A stretch of 64,000 nt of DNA from Glycomyces sp. L485 (GCF_022548875.1 NZ_JAKZEW010000018.1:291-64290); one strand, 5' to 3'. Shown: positions 34,413-43,951, counted from the first letter of the stretch. The notes: generated by a model from the letters alone, not told the origin. Numbers and translations are program-made.

Positions 34413-35691
34413 TCAGCGCGGTGTCCCCCGATCCCTGTCGCACCGAGGTGTCCGCGTATCGCTTCTTGAGATTCGCGAGCTTGGATCCCTTGAGAGTGAA
34501 CCTCGTCCGCTGCCGGCCGGGAACCCGGCCCGGCTCTAACGCTTGCCAAAGCCTGGTCATCATCGCCTCGACGGCGATGCGAGGGCGCACGTTCGCTTCG
34601 ATGGCTTTGCGGCACTCCAGGATCGCGTCAATGCGGCGCAGCAGCGACTCGGCGCTGAGCTTCGTCGCGGCGGCTCTGGTGGTGTCCGCCATGTCCGGGT
34701 GGATCGCGGGTACTCGGGCGCCGAATCCGGCGGCGAGAGCATCACGGTAGAACGCGGCGAGATCGACCAGGGCCCGGTCCAGCGAGTCGCGCTTCGCGCG
34801 GGTGTCGCGGGTCTTCTGGCGCTTCTCCAGCTCCTTCATGGCGGCGGCCGAGCCGCGGGAGGCCTTCGAGGCGCCCTTGCCGGTGCCGCCCTTGCCGAGC
34901 GCGGTCTCCAGAGCCTCCTTCTCGGCGGTGGACCGCTCGGTGTAGGTGCCGGCGGCTTCGGTCTCGGCGGCCTCGATGAGTTCGACGGCGGCGGTGAAGC
35001 AGGCGCCGAGTCCTGTGAGGCGCCGGGGGATCTGGAGGACGTCGTGGCGTTTGGCGCGGGCCTCGGGGTCGGTGGCGAGGCGCCTGGCGCGACCGACGTG
35101 GCCTTGGGCCGCGGCGGCGTACATCTCTGCCTCGTGCCGGTCCAGGCCGTCGCGGGCGACGAGGAGGTCGGCGATGGCCCCGGCGGGTGGTTGGCGCAGG
35201 ACGAGCACGCGGCAGCGCGAGCGGATCGTCACCGAGATCTCGGCGGGGTTGGTCGAGGGCGCGCACAGCAGGAACGCCGTCCGGGAGGGCGGCTCTTCAA
35301 CGGCCTTGAGCAGGGCGTTCGCGGCCGCCTCGGTGAGCCGGTCGGCGTCTTCGATGATGAGGATCTGCCAGCGCCCCGAGGTGGGCGCGCGTCCTGCTTC
35401 AAGAATGAGGCTGCGGACCTGGTCGACGCCGAGCGAGAGCCCTTCGGGGATGACACGTGTGACGTCGGGGTGCGAGCCGCCGAGGGTGGTGCGGCAGGCG
35501 TGGCATTCGCCGCAGCCGCCGCTCTCGCATTGGAGGGCGGCCGCGAAGGAGACGGCGGCGGTGGAGCGGCCGGAGCCGGGCGGGCCGGTGAACAGCCACG
35601 CGTGGGTCATGCCGTCGCCGCGCGTGGCGTCGGCTAGGATCCGCCGGGCCTCGGTCTGGCCGACGAGCTCGTCGAAGACGCCTCCGATCAT
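34246..35691 (-). CDS. holB: DNA polymerase III delta' subunit, with unusual C-terminal extension
   Basis: This 481-residue clamp-loader subunit helps load the sliding clamp. The AAA+ P-loop reads GPPGSGRST (Arg in place of Lys, common in actinobacterial delta'). The zinc cysteines are in CGECHAC, Walker B-like ILIIEDADRLTEAAANALLK is present, and the SRC motif is TIRSRCRV. The family normally ends near EAMMTRLWQALEPGRVPG; here about 85 further residues follow, the last part Gly/Arg-rich and antisense to the neighbouring gene. The ATG at 35691 overlaps the MFS-tmk stop (ATGA). A lost stop codon may explain the tail. Confidence 0.9.
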   Translation of the reverse strand: MIGGVFDELVGQTEARRILADATRGDGMTHAWLFTGPPGSGRSTAAVSFAAALQCESGGCGECHACRTTLGGSHPDVTRVIPEGLSLGVDQVRSLILEAGRAPTSGRWQILIIEDADRLTEAAANALLKAVEEPPSRTAFLLCAPSTNPAEISVTIRSRCRVLVLRQPPAGAIADLLVARDGLDRHEAEMYAAAAQGHVGRARRLATDPEARAKRHDVLQIPRRLTGLGACFTAAVELIEAAETEAAGTYTERSTAEKEALETALGKGGTGKGASKASRGSAAAMKELEKRQKTRDTRAKRDSLDRALVDLAAFYRDALAAGFGARVPAIHPDMADTTRAAATKLSAESLLRRIDAILECRKAIEANVRPRIAVEAMMTRLWQALEPGRVPGRQRTRFTLKGSKLANLKKRYADTSVRQGSGDTALIIQPKSSTHRSVRPAEPGTGRRTGAAGGSARGPGPRRGASGPTGRCRTRDRRRGS

Positions 35692-37805
35692 GGCCGTCCG
35701 GCCTCCTCGGCGACGCTGTTCCACGCGTTGTCGGGCTTGTCGTGGTCGAGGCCGGGCCAGCTGGTCTCGGTGCGGGAGGTCTCGGAGCGGATGTCGAGGC
35801 GGGCTGCGACGGCTTCGCGCACGGTGGCGGCGATCTCGTCGGGCGCGCCTCCCGAGGTGACGACGAGGTAGCGGTCGGGGTGGGCCGCGGCTTGGTCGAG
35901 GAAGGTCTGGCGGACCCGCTCATGGAAGTCGAGGTTCTCTTGTTCGAGGCGGTCGCCGGTGCCGCCGGCCTTGGCGCGCAGTAGGCCCTGCTCGGGCTCG
36001 ACGTCGAGGACGACGGTCAGGTCGGGTTTGAGACCGCCGGTGGCCCAGGCGGAGACCCACGCGATCTCGTCCTTGCCGAGACTGCGCCCGGAGCCCTGGT
36101 AGGCGATCGAGGAGTCGACGTAGCGGTCGGAGACGACGACGGCGCCGCGTTCGAGGGCGGGCCGGATGACCTTGTCGACGTGCTGGGCGCGGTCGGCGGC
36201 GTACAGGAGCGCTTCGGCGCGGGGTGCGGGGGCGGCGTCGCCGCCGGAGTCGAGCAGGAGAGTGCGGATGCGCATGCCGATGTCGGTGGCGCCGGGTTCG
36301 CGGGTGAGGACGGCCTCGTAGCCGCGGAGCTTGAGCCAGGCGGCCAGCTTGACGGCCTGGGTCGACTTGCCGGCGCCCTCGCCGCCTTCGAAGACGACGA
36401 AGAAGCCCCTGGAGGAGGTGGCAACCGGTGCGCTGAGGGGGCGCCCACGCAGGGAGGACCACAGGTCGGCGAGGACGGGGACGCCGGGCTTGTCGTCCAT
36501 GGAGCGGAAGGCCGCGACGCCGAGCCAGGCGACGAGGGCGGCGGCGGCGAACAGGAGGACGCGACTCATGGAGACCTCGACGGTGGTGACGCCGAGGTCG
36601 AGCCGGCGGGCGGCCTGCCAGCCGGCGAGGGGCGCGGCGACGGTCATGGAGACCATGAGGATGACGCGGGCGCTGACGCCGATGAAGGCGAACATGCGGC
36701 CGCGGATGTCGTCTTCGACCTCGCGCTGGAGGAGGGTGATCCCGGCGAGGAAGGCCATGCCGGCGCCGAGGCCGATGATGACCGAGCCGACCAGGGAGAC
36801 CCACAGCCAGGGGGCGACCGAGTCGACGGCGAGGCCGGCGCCGGCAAGGACGATGCTCATGCCGAACCAGCGCAGGCGGGAGAGGTCGCGGACGAGCTTG
36901 GGGCCGAGGGCGATGCCGAGGCCGAGGCCGAGGAAGAGGAAGGCGGCGAGGAGGTAGAACGCGGCGTCGCCGGCGCCTACGGTGCCTGCGTAGATGGTGC
37001 CGACGCCGATGAGGATTCCGGCGCCGCTGAAGGCGCCTAGCATGCCGAGGACGAGGCCCCGCACGCGTTCACGGCCGCGCAGGTAGGTCCAGCCTTCGAC
37101 GAAGTCGGACCACATGGTGCCGGTCTTGACCTTGATGGTGCCGTCTCTCCCGGAGATCTGGGGGATGAAGAAGAAGACGGTGATGGCGAGGGTGCCGAAC
37201 ATGGCCGCGTCGATGTACAGGGCTAGGACCATCGGCTCGGCCCAGGTGCCGAGGTTGGACCAGACGTTCGCGCCGCGTTCGAGGATCGCGAGGACGCCGA
37301 AGGCCAGCGGCGGGGCGATGCCGTAGGTGGTGGCGAGGGTGAGCTGGTTGGCGGCCTCGTATTTGGAGGGCGGCAGGAGGTTGGGGACGGCCGCCTCCTT
37401 CGCGGGCATCCAGATCATGACGGCGATCTCGATGAGGATCTGGGCGATGGCCAGCCAGGTGACCGTCAGCGGGACCGAGCCGGTGGTGAGGTAGACGGTG
37501 GGGACGGAGGCGAGGAGGGCGAACCGGGCGGCGTCGCAGGCGGCCATGGTCTTGCGGCGGTCGAAGCGGTCGGCGAAGACCCCGGCGATTGGCCCGAACA
37601 GCAGCGAGGGGAGCAGGCGCAGGACGATGACGCCGGAGAACGCGACGCCTTTGGCGGCGAGGTCGTCGAACAGGGACTGGGCGAAGCCGGCGGTGGCGAA
37701 CAGGGCGAGCCAGTCGCCGAAGGAGGCGAGACCGAGAACGGTCCACAGGCGTCTGAAGGGGCGGATCCGCAGCACCGTCTTCAGGTCGGCTGTCGTGTTC
37801 GCCAT
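35688..37805 (-). CDS. tmk: MFS transporter-thymidylate kinase fusion
   Basis: This 705-residue protein joins two domains. Residues about 10-440 are a major facilitator superfamily transporter with around 10-12 helices and an internal DRRK-type loop (FADRFDRRKTMAA). Residues 468-680 are dTMP kinase: P-loop FEGGEGAGKST, TREPG, the DRY motif SDRYVDSSIAYQG, and a LID-like RAKAGGTGDRLE. The kinase makes dTDP from dTMP. This fusion is known in Micromonospora-like actinomycetes. The stop overlaps holB, so the two replication genes are coupled. The transported substrate is unknown. A hairpin separates it from the TetR gene. Confidence 0.93.
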   Translation of the reverse strand: MANTTADLKTVLRIRPFRRLWTVLGLASFGDWLALFATAGFAQSLFDDLAAKGVAFSGVIVLRLLPSLLFGPIAGVFADRFDRRKTMAACDAARFALLASVPTVYLTTGSVPLTVTWLAIAQILIEIAVMIWMPAKEAAVPNLLPPSKYEAANQLTLATTYGIAPPLAFGVLAILERGANVWSNLGTWAEPMVLALYIDAAMFGTLAITVFFFIPQISGRDGTIKVKTGTMWSDFVEGWTYLRGRERVRGLVLGMLGAFSGAGILIGVGTIYAGTVGAGDAAFYLLAAFLFLGLGLGIALGPKLVRDLSRLRWFGMSIVLAGAGLAVDSVAPWLWVSLVGSVIIGLGAGMAFLAGITLLQREVEDDIRGRMFAFIGVSARVILMVSMTVAAPLAGWQAARRLDLGVTTVEVSMSRVLLFAAAALVAWLGVAAFRSMDDKPGVPVLADLWSSLRGRPLSAPVATSSRGFFVVFEGGEGAGKSTQAVKLAAWLKLRGYEAVLTREPGATDIGMRIRTLLLDSGGDAAPAPRAEALLYAADRAQHVDKVIRPALERGAVVVSDRYVDSSIAYQGSGRSLGKDEIAWVSAWATGGLKPDLTVVLDVEPEQGLLRAKAGGTGDRLEQENLDFHERVRQTFLDQAAAHPDRYLVVTSGGAPDEIAATVREAVAARLDIRSETSRTETSWPGLDHDKPDNAWNSVAEEAGRP

Positions 37806-37833
37806 GCCACTCCTCAGGTTCCGAAAGGCCGCA

Positions 37834-37867
37834 CCGGGTCGACTACTGAGAAGAGTAGTCGGCCCGG
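37834..37867 (-). terminator. Hairpin between TetR gene and MFS-tmk
   Basis: Positions 37834-37847 and 37854-37867 pair over 14 bp with one wobble and a 6-base loop (GACTACT/AGTAGTC core). It lies downstream of the TetR stop and 29 bases before the tmk start, so it may terminate the TetR message or attenuate read-through. Confidence 0.6.
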
Positions 37868-37904
37868 CGCGGTCTCACGTCTCGGCGCACGCGCATTGAG
37901 TGCT

Positions 37905-38579
37905 CTACGACAGACGTCGTGCGACGTACTCGCAGATGACCCGTTTCGCCTCTGCGATCGCCGAGGCGTCGCCCTCGGCGTCGCGCCTGAACGCGAGCCT
38001 GACCAGGGCCTGGCCGGTCTCGACGGCGACGGTGACGGTCTCGGACAGCCGCTGGTCGCCGCCGATCCCGAAGCGCTGCTCCAGTCCGGCGCGCATCTTC
38101 TCGGCGATGTGGTCGCCGCCTGTGGCGATGCCGCCGTCCTTGCCGCCGGGGTCGATGGCGTCGGCCAGGTGCAGGACCCGGAAGCCGGGCGCGGTGCGGT
38201 ACATGTGGACGTACTCGCCGACGGCGGCCTCGACACCGGCGCGCCAGTCGGCGGGCGGCTCGGAGTCGAAGCGGGCCGTGAGGCGCTCGAAGTACAGGTC
38301 GATGTAGCGCTGGCTGAGGACCTCGGCGAGCGAGCGCTTGTCGCCGAAGAACTGGTAGACCGATCCGATGGCGACATCGGCGCGTTGGGCGATGGCCGTG
38401 GTCGACAGGCGGTCGTAGCCGACTTCCTCGATCAGGTCGGCGGCGGCGTCGAGCATCCTGCGGACGCGAGCGGCGCTGCGCTCCTGGACGGGCAAGCGGC
38501 GAAGCGAGTGCGCGGCGCCGAATTTCGGCGTCGGCGACATCGTGGGCTGCCTCGCGGCTGGCACGGTGGCCGTGCTCAT
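37905..38579 (-). CDS. TetR-family transcriptional regulator
   Basis: This 224-residue regulator has an N-terminal helix-turn-helix domain: ARVRRMLDAAADLIEEVGYD, then LSTTAIAQRADVAIGSVYQFFGDKRSLAEVL, the TetR recognition region. The C-terminal part is the ligand-binding dimer domain. The ATG at 38579 follows GGGGGAG; about 30 residues precede the DNA-binding domain. It is upstream of the MFS-tmk gene and divergent from mshA. Its target is not evident. Confidence 0.9.
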   Translation of the reverse strand: MSTATVPAARQPTMSPTPKFGAAHSLRRLPVQERSAARVRRMLDAAADLIEEVGYDRLSTTAIAQRADVAIGSVYQFFGDKRSLAEVLSQRYIDLYFERLTARFDSEPPADWRAGVEAAVGEYVHMYRTAPGFRVLHLADAIDPGGKDGGIATGGDHIAEKMRAGLEQRFGIGGDQRLSETVTVAVETGQALVRLAFRRDAEGDASAIAEAKRVICEYVARRLS

Positions 38580-38836
38580 AGTGTTGTCTCCCCCCTCGTG
38601 ATGACAAGTATCCCCATCATGGACGACTTGCCCGGATTTGAGGCTCATTCCGCCCCGTGTCGCGAACATATTTCTGGCTTGCCGTCACCTCATGTAAACG
38701 ATCCCGCTGACCTGGAGGAACTGACGGGTTGGTCACTTCCAGGCGGACGGCGCTTGCCTTCGTCGGGGATCGGACGGAAGGATTACGAAGGCCTTGCGCG
38801 TTGTGCCAGAGAACGGCACGCAGAGAGGACGAGCAA

Positions 38837-40138
38837 TTGAAGAACAGGCGAACTCCGGCATTCCGGGCCCGATGTCGGCAACGAGGCGTCCGCCGCGTCG
38901 CGATGGTCTCGGTCCACACCTCCCCCCTCGCCCAGCCGGGGACCGGCGACGCCGGAGGGATGAACGTCTACGTCCTCAACACCGCGCGGGAACTCGCCCG
39001 CGCCGGAGTGGAGGTCGAGATCTTCACGCGCGCCACCAGCTCCGAGGAACCGCCGACCACAGAAGCGGCGCCGGGCGTGCTCGTCCACCACCTGCCCGCG
39101 GGGCCCTTCGAGGGCCTGTCGAAGAACGACCTGCCGACCCAGCTGTGCGCCTTCACCGGCGGGCTGCTGAGGGCCGAGGCGCACAACCCGGCGGGGCACT
39201 ACGACCTCATCCACGCGCACTACTGGCTGTCGGGGCAGGCCGGATGGGTGGCCTCCGAACGCTGGGGCGTGCCGCTGGTGCAGACCTTCCACACGCTCGC
39301 GAAGGTCAAGAACGCGCAGCTCGCCGAGGGAGACCGCCCCGAGCCGCACACGCGCGTCATCGGCGAGGAGCAGGTCGCCGCAGAGGCCGACCTCCTCATC
39401 GCCAACACCGCCGCCGAGGCGGCGGAGCTCCAGAACCACTACCAAGCCGACGCACGGCGCGTCGACGTCGTCCACCCGGGCGTGGACCTGGACGTCTTCT
39501 CCCCCGGCGACCGGCGCTCGGCCCGGGAGTCGCTGAACCTCCCCCAAGGCGCGCTCGTCGTGGCGTTCGTGGGCCGGATCCAGCCGGCGAAGGCCCCCGA
39601 CGTGCTGCTGCGCGGGATCGCGCGGCTGCGCGAGACCGACCCGGCGCTGGCCGCGCGCATCGTGCCCGTGTTCGTGGGCGGGCCGTCGAACACCGACCTG
39701 TACTGGCTGCCGAAGCTCACCTCGGAGCTCGGCCTGGGCGACCAGGTGCAATGGCGGACCCCTCGCTCGGGAGCGGCGCTCGCGCAGGTCTACCGGGCCG
39801 CCGACGTCGTGGCGGTACCCAGCTACAACGAGTCGTTCGGCCTGGTGGCCCTCGAAGCCCAGGCCAGCGGCACGCCGGTCGTGGCGGCGAAGGTCGGCGG
39901 ACTCCCCACCGCCGTCGCCGAGGCCAAGTCCGGCCTGCTGGTCGACTCGCACTCGGCCGACGACTGGGCCGGGGCGCTGCGCAAGATCCTCGGCGACGCC
40001 GACCTGAGAGAACGCCTCGCCGCAGGCACGAGGAGCCACGCCGCCGCGTTCTCATGGAGGGCAACCGCAGACGGACTGCACACGGCCTATACGCGGGCGG
40101 CCCTCATGCGAGCGCACGCTCTGACCCTGAGACCCTGA
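38837..40138 (+). CDS. mshA: D-inositol-3-phosphate glycosyltransferase (mycothiol)
   Basis: This 433-residue GT4 enzyme transfers GlcNAc from UDP-GlcNAc to 1L-myo-inositol-1-phosphate, the first step of mycothiol synthesis. The N-terminal signature [21 protein letters not shown] is intact, as are HAHYWLSG, the VVHPGVD stretch, and the E-x7-E element [15 protein letters not shown] choose TTG at 38837 for AGAGAGGA upstream; an ATG at 38903 is the alternative and would remove a basic N-terminus. mshA, then a ybjN-like gene, then gpm, senX3, regX3 is the order in M. tuberculosis. Confidence 0.95.
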   Translation: MKNRRTPAFRARCRQRGVRRVAMVSVHTSPLAQPGTGDAGGMNVYVLNTARELARAGVEVEIFTRATSSEEPPTTEAAPGVLVHHLPAGPFEGLSKNDLPTQLCAFTGGLLRAEAHNPAGHYDLIHAHYWLSGQAGWVASERWGVPLVQTFHTLAKVKNAQLAEGDRPEPHTRVIGEEQVAAEADLLIANTAAEAAELQNHYQADARRVDVVHPGVDLDVFSPGDRRSARESLNLPQGALVVAFVGRIQPAKAPDVLLRGIARLRETDPALAARIVPVFVGGPSNTDLYWLPKLTSELGLGDQVQWRTPRSGAALAQVYRAADVVAVPSYNESFGLVALEAQASGTPVVAAKVGGLPTAVAEAKSGLLVDSHSADDWAGALRKILGDADLRERLAAGTRSHAAAFSWRATADGLHTAYTRAALMRAHALTLRP

Positions 40139-40157
40139 ACGCGTATAGGCTGGCGGC

Positions 40158-40320
40158 ATGGATGCTTTGTCGCCGGCCGAACGGCTTCGGACGGCGTTCG
40201 AGATGCACGAGGTCGGCCATCGAGTTGGCGAACGAAGCAGTCGAGTTGATCTCGAATCGCGGTTACCACAAACGACGAGATCTCGGGGAATCATTGGCTC
40301 AGATGCTCGCTCGATTATGA
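40158..40320 (+). pseudogene. Frameshifted small gene between mshA and ybjN
   Basis: An ATG at 40158 opens MDALSPAERLRTAFEMHEV. Near 40212 the coherent reading moves to another frame, giving SAIELANEAVELISNRGYHK and on to LAQMLARL with a stop at 40320. Together they would make a helical protein of about 54 residues just upstream of ybjN. The original frame instead runs to 40343. A single-base indel, sequencing error or programmed shift could explain it. Confidence 0.4.
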
Positions 40321-40339
40321 CCAGAGGCTTGGGGAAGAA

Positions 40340-40825
40340 GTGATCGCGAACCTGACCGCCGCGCTCGACGAGACCGGCCTGGAGTACCAGGCCGACGGTC
40401 CCCGCTCGGTGACGCTCGCGCTGCCGGGCCAACGCAAACTGGCGACCCCGTGCTCCCTCGTGGTCGAAGACCACGCTCTGCGCGTGGAGGCCTTCGTCTC
40501 CCGCCGCCCCGAGGAGAACCACGAAGCGGTCTGGGCCGAGCTCTTGCGCCGCAACGGCAAGCTCTACGCCGTCGCCTTCGCGATCGACGAGGACGGCGAC
40601 ATCCACCTCGTCGGCCGCCTCCCACTCGCCTCGGTCAACGCCGAAGAACTCGACCGCGTCCTCGGCTCCGTCCTCGAAGCCGCCGATGAAGCGTTCAACG
40701 TCATCCTCGAACTCGGCTTCGCCACCTCCATCAAAGAGGAATGGCGCTGGCGCCTCTCCCGCGGTGAATCCACCCGCAACCTCCAGGCCTTCGAACACCT
40801 CAAACCGCGGGACACATCTCACTAG
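40340..40825 (+). CDS. YbjN-domain protein
   Basis: This 161-residue protein belongs to the YbjN/type III chaperone-like family found beside mshA in actinobacteria (Rv0487 position). The conserved core is CSLVVEDHALRVEAFVSRRPEENHEAVWAEL compressed around two strands, followed by FAIDEDGDIHLVGRLPL. The GTG at 40340 lies behind GGGGAAG. Its function is unknown; the family has a chaperone-like fold. The C-terminal tail is polar. Confidence 0.85.
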   Translation: MIANLTAALDETGLEYQADGPRSVTLALPGQRKLATPCSLVVEDHALRVEAFVSRRPEENHEAVWAELLRRNGKLYAVAFAIDEDGDIHLVGRLPLASVNAEELDRVLGSVLEAADEAFNVILELGFATSIKEEWRWRLSRGESTRNLQAFEHLKPRDTSH

Positions 40826-41089
40826 CCAAGTGGCGTGTTCAGGGGATGAAAATTGAGCTGCAGGCCAGGGCCATCAAGGTTTCGTTCAACGCCGGTGAAG
40901 ACCTGCGACCTCGACGAGTGGCCGAGTTCGAACGAAGCTGAATCCAGGGTACGGCGGATGCAGCTTTGCGCCTCCACCAGGAGAGTCGAGCAGGTCCACG
41001 CCGCCATCGGACTGGCGAAGGACGATCTGACATAGATCGTTTTGACGTAGAATGTTTCTACGTAGAAAATTTCTATGTCAGGAGAAAAT
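40826..41089. other. Intergenic before the ATPase gene, AT-rich at its end
   Basis: No gene is supported in these 264 bases. A minus-strand reading (VRSSFASPMAAWTCSTLLVE) looks somewhat protein-like but has no start. The last 60 bases are AT-rich and hold the palindrome array and the ribosome site AGGAG. Confidence 0.5.
41029..41079 (+). promoter_or_regulatory. Nested palindromes over the ATPase promoter
   Basis: GACATAGA (41029-41036) and TCTATGTC (41072-41079) are perfect outer arms. ACGTAGAA (41045-41052) pairs with TTCTACGT (41056-41063), and TTTCTACGTAGAAA (41055-41068) is itself a perfect palindrome. A TTGACG at 41043 and GAAAAT 17 bases on could be the -35 and -10. The array overlaps this promoter and ends just before the ribosome site, as expected for autoregulation. 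Confidence 0.55.
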
Positions 41090-42538
41090 ATGATCAAAAG
41101 TCCGTTTATAGGTCGACACCTCGAACTCAAGACGCTGCGGCGCCGGATCGAGGAGATCGAACGCCTCGGCGATGGACTCGCCGTGGCGATACGCGGACGT
41201 CGCCAGGTGGGGAAATCGCGTCTCGTGGAGCACTTCTGCCAGACCTCCGGCATTCCACACGCCTTCTTCCAGGCGGACCAGGGAAACAGTCCGGTCCAGT
41301 CGATGATCGATCTCCTCGATGCCGTCCGTGACTCCGACCTACCCGGAGCCGACGACTTGCCGAGGGTCACCCCGAACAGCTGGCATGAGACCTTCCGGCT
41401 TCTGTCGCTCGCCATCCCCGACGATGTTCCTTCCATCCTCGTCATCGACGAGCTACCTTGGCTGTTTCAACAAGACTCCCGCTTGGAGGGGGTGCTCCAG
41501 ACCGAATGGGATCGCCGACTCAAGAACAAACCACTGCTCCTCGTGCTCGTCGGAAGCGACCTGCACATGATGAAGGCATTCCTCGGTTACGATCGGCCGT
41601 TCTACGGCCGAGCCGATTCCATGGTGGTCCAGCCGCTGAATCCCATGGAGGTCGGGACGATCACCGAGCTGACCGGCTCGGATGCGCTCGACGCGCATCT
41701 CATCACCGGAGGATTCCCTGGACTCTGCAGGACGTGGACCCCAGGGACGGCACCTGAGGACTACGTCGCCGATCAGTGCGAATTCCCTGAGAGCCCGCTG
41801 TTCACGATCGGCGCCCAAATGGTCTCCTCTGAATTCCCCTCCCCTGATCAGACCCGCCGGGTGCTCACCGCCATCGGTCACGGGTCGCGGACTTTCAAGA
41901 ACATCGCCACCGCTGCCGGAGCGGGACCGGCCAGCCCGGTGAGTTCGGGCTCGCTGACACCGGTCCTGCATCGGCTGGTCGAGAAAGGGGCCGTCGCCGC
42001 GGACGAGCCGGTCTCAACGGTACGCAGCAACGCCGGACGTCTCTACCGCATCGCCGACAGCTACCTTCGGCTCTATCTGTCCACGCTCGTCGACTCCCAC
42101 GCCGACGCTCGGCGCGGCCGTTCCGATCTCGCCTTCGGCCGGTTCCAGCGCCAGTGGCGCAGTTGGAGAGGCCGGGCCATCGAGCCGCTGGTGCGGGAGG
42201 CGTTGGTTCGGGCCGGCGCAGATGACGGATTCCCTTGGCCGGCGGCCACTCATGTCGGCGGGTGGTGGCCCCGGAATTTCGACCCGGAGATCGACCTCGT
42301 AGGAGTCGACAGGGAGTCGGGCGCCAATCAGGTCTTCTACACTGGATCTGTCAAGTGGCTCGGCACACCGTTCGGCCGCCTCGACTTCGCCGAACTCATG
42401 AAGGGTTCGGCCAGGGTCCCCGGCGCCGAGCCAGGCGCAACCGGACTGGCGGTGGTCAGCCTCTCCGGTGTGGAAGACGGCGTCGCCGCTGACCTGGTGT
42501 GGGGCGCCGAACAAGTGCTGGCGGCTTGGACCACCTAG
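41090..42538 (+). CDS. Archaeal-type ATPase with C-terminal DUF234 nuclease-like domain
   Basis: This 482-residue protein has a STAND-like ATPase_2 domain with Walker A GRRQVGKS (36-43) and Walker B PSILVIDELPWL (115-125). A winged-helix region follows (about 265-330). The C-terminal domain (about 350-480) is DUF234-like, with FDPEIDLVGVD and VFYTGSVKW, resembling a PD-(D/E)xK nuclease core. The ATG at 41090 has AGGAG five bases before it. It sits within the otherwise conserved mshA-ybjN-gpmA order and has its own AT-rich promoter, pointing to insertion. Such proteins are found widely in archaea and anaerobes with unknown function; a selfish or defence role is inference. Confidence 0.85.
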   Translation: MIKSPFIGRHLELKTLRRRIEEIERLGDGLAVAIRGRRQVGKSRLVEHFCQTSGIPHAFFQADQGNSPVQSMIDLLDAVRDSDLPGADDLPRVTPNSWHETFRLLSLAIPDDVPSILVIDELPWLFQQDSRLEGVLQTEWDRRLKNKPLLLVLVGSDLHMMKAFLGYDRPFYGRADSMVVQPLNPMEVGTITELTGSDALDAHLITGGFPGLCRTWTPGTAPEDYVADQCEFPESPLFTIGAQMVSSEFPSPDQTRRVLTAIGHGSRTFKNIATAAGAGPASPVSSGSLTPVLHRLVEKGAVAADEPVSTVRSNAGRLYRIADSYLRLYLSTLVDSHADARRGRSDLAFGRFQRQWRSWRGRAIEPLVREALVRAGADDGFPWPAATHVGGWWPRNFDPEIDLVGVDRESGANQVFYTGSVKWLGTPFGRLDFAELMKGSARVPGAEPGATGLAVVSLSGVEDGVAADLVWGAEQVLAAWTT

Positions 42539-42682
42539 CAGCGGATCAATTGGTTGCGCGCGCGTGCTGGTCCTGGCGCTGGGCCCGGTCGCCGGAGCCC
42601 TCGTCTACCGCGCGGCGTTCCGCGGTGGGCAGCCGACGGGCCCGGCACCGGAGACAGTCGGGTCGGAGTCACTGGAGGCGAA

Positions 42683-42982
42683 TCAGTCGATGGTGCGGCG
42701 GCCCAGGGCACGGACCAAGCCTCCCAGGACGAGATAGGCCAGCGCGGCGAGGCCGTAGTCGATGAGCGCCTGGAGCTTGGCGTTGTCCACGGTGAACATG
42801 TCGTGGAACAGCCAGGCGAACCAGTCGGCGATCGCTCCGATGAAGTCCACCAGCGGGTTCGCAGGGTTGGCGTCCAGGAGGACCAGGAGCAGGTAGACCA
42901 GGATGATCGTCGCGATGACGGCGAAGATCACCGTCAGGATCTGGACTGCCATCGGGTAGTAGCGAGTGCGGTGCAAGACCAT
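42683..42982 (-). CDS. Small membrane protein
   Basis: This 99-residue protein has two or three hydrophobic segments: AVQILTVIFAVIATIILVYLLLVLL (about 12-36), an amphipathic Trp/Phe-rich part (FIGAIADWFAWLFHDMF), and LIDYGLAALAYLVLGGLV. The ATG at 42982 has GAGGAGAC upstream. No family is assigned with confidence. It is divergent from gpmA. Confidence 0.75.
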   Translation of the reverse strand: MVLHRTRYYPMAVQILTVIFAVIATIILVYLLLVLLDANPANPLVDFIGAIADWFAWLFHDMFTVDNAKLQALIDYGLAALAYLVLGGLVRALGRRTID

Positions 42983-43198
42983 TGTCGTCTCCTCAAGGTC
43001 ATGCGCGGGGGAATCGACCGGTCCGCCTGAGGATCGCGCGGCGGCCGATCGTCCATTGTCTGCATGTGAGGTGTACCCCCTGGTATCGATGCTAATCACT
43101 GTTTCGCCGCTTTCGACACCAAGGACCGAGAGCGACGCCGGACACATCGCGTGGGCGAGGCGGCCCCGCTGCCTGCGGCGGCGCGGCAGGATAGGGGT

Positions 43199-43951
43199 AT
43201 GACCGCTACTCTCGTGCTGCTTCGCCACGGCGAAAGCGAATGGAATGCCAAGAACCTGTTCACCGGCTGGGTCGACGTCAAGCTCACCGCCGCCGGCGAG
43301 GAGGAGGCCCGCCGCGGCGGGCAGCTCCTTGCCGAGGCCGACCTGCTTCCCGACGTCGTCCACACCTCGGTGCTGCGCCGCGCCATCAACTCCGCCGAGC
43401 TCGCCCTCTCCGAGGCCGGCCGCTCCTGGATCCCCGTCAAGCGCCACTGGCGGCTCAACGAGCGCCACTACGGCGCCCTTCAGGGCAAGAACAAGGCCGA
43501 GACGCTCGCCGAGTTCGGCGAGGAGCAGTTCACGACCTGGCGCCGCTCCTACGACACCCCGCCGCCGCCCATCGAGGCCGACTCGGAGTTCTCGCAGGCC
43601 CACGACCCGCGCTATGCCGATCTCGCGCCCGAGATCCGGCCCGAGACCGAGTGCCTCAAGGACGTGCTCGAGCGGATGCTCCCGTACTGGTACGACGGCA
43701 TCGTCCCCGACCTCAAGGCCGGCCGGACCGTGCTGGTCGCCGCGCACGGCAACTCGCTGCGCGCGCTGGTCAAGCACCTCGACGGCGTCTCGGACGAGGA
43801 CATCGTCGGCCTGAACATCCCCACGGGCATGCCGCTGCGCTACGAGCTCGACGAGGAGACGCTCAAGCCGACCGTCCCCGGCGGCGAGTACCTCGACCCC
43901 GAGGCCGCCGCCGCGGCCGCCGCGGCCGTCGCCGCCCAGGGCAAGAAGTAA
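43199..43951 (+). CDS. gpmA: 2,3-bisphosphoglycerate-dependent phosphoglycerate mutase
   Basis: This 250-residue glycolytic enzyme interconverts 3- and 2-phosphoglycerate. The phosphohistidine is His10 in [24 protein letters not shown] and [16 protein letters not shown] complete the active site. The C-terminal end is an Ala-rich helix. The ATG at 43199 gives the usual start. senX3 and regX3 follow, as in mycobacteria. Confidence 0.97.
   Translation: MTATLVLLRHGESEWNAKNLFTGWVDVKLTAAGEEEARRGGQLLAEADLLPDVVHTSVLRRAINSAELALSEAGRSWIPVKRHWRLNERHYGALQGKNKAETLAEFGEEQFTTWRRSYDTPPPPIEADSEFSQAHDPRYADLAPEIRPETECLKDVLERMLPYWYDGIVPDLKAGRTVLVAAHGNSLRALVKHLDGVSDEDIVGLNIPTGMPLRYELDEETLKPTVPGGEYLDPEAAAAAAAAVAAQGKK

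Noticed and set aside
40822..41445. 207-residue minus-strand open frame upstream of the ATPase
   Set aside because: Half of it is antisense of the ATPase gene; the remaining half has no start or known motif, though it looks faintly protein-like.
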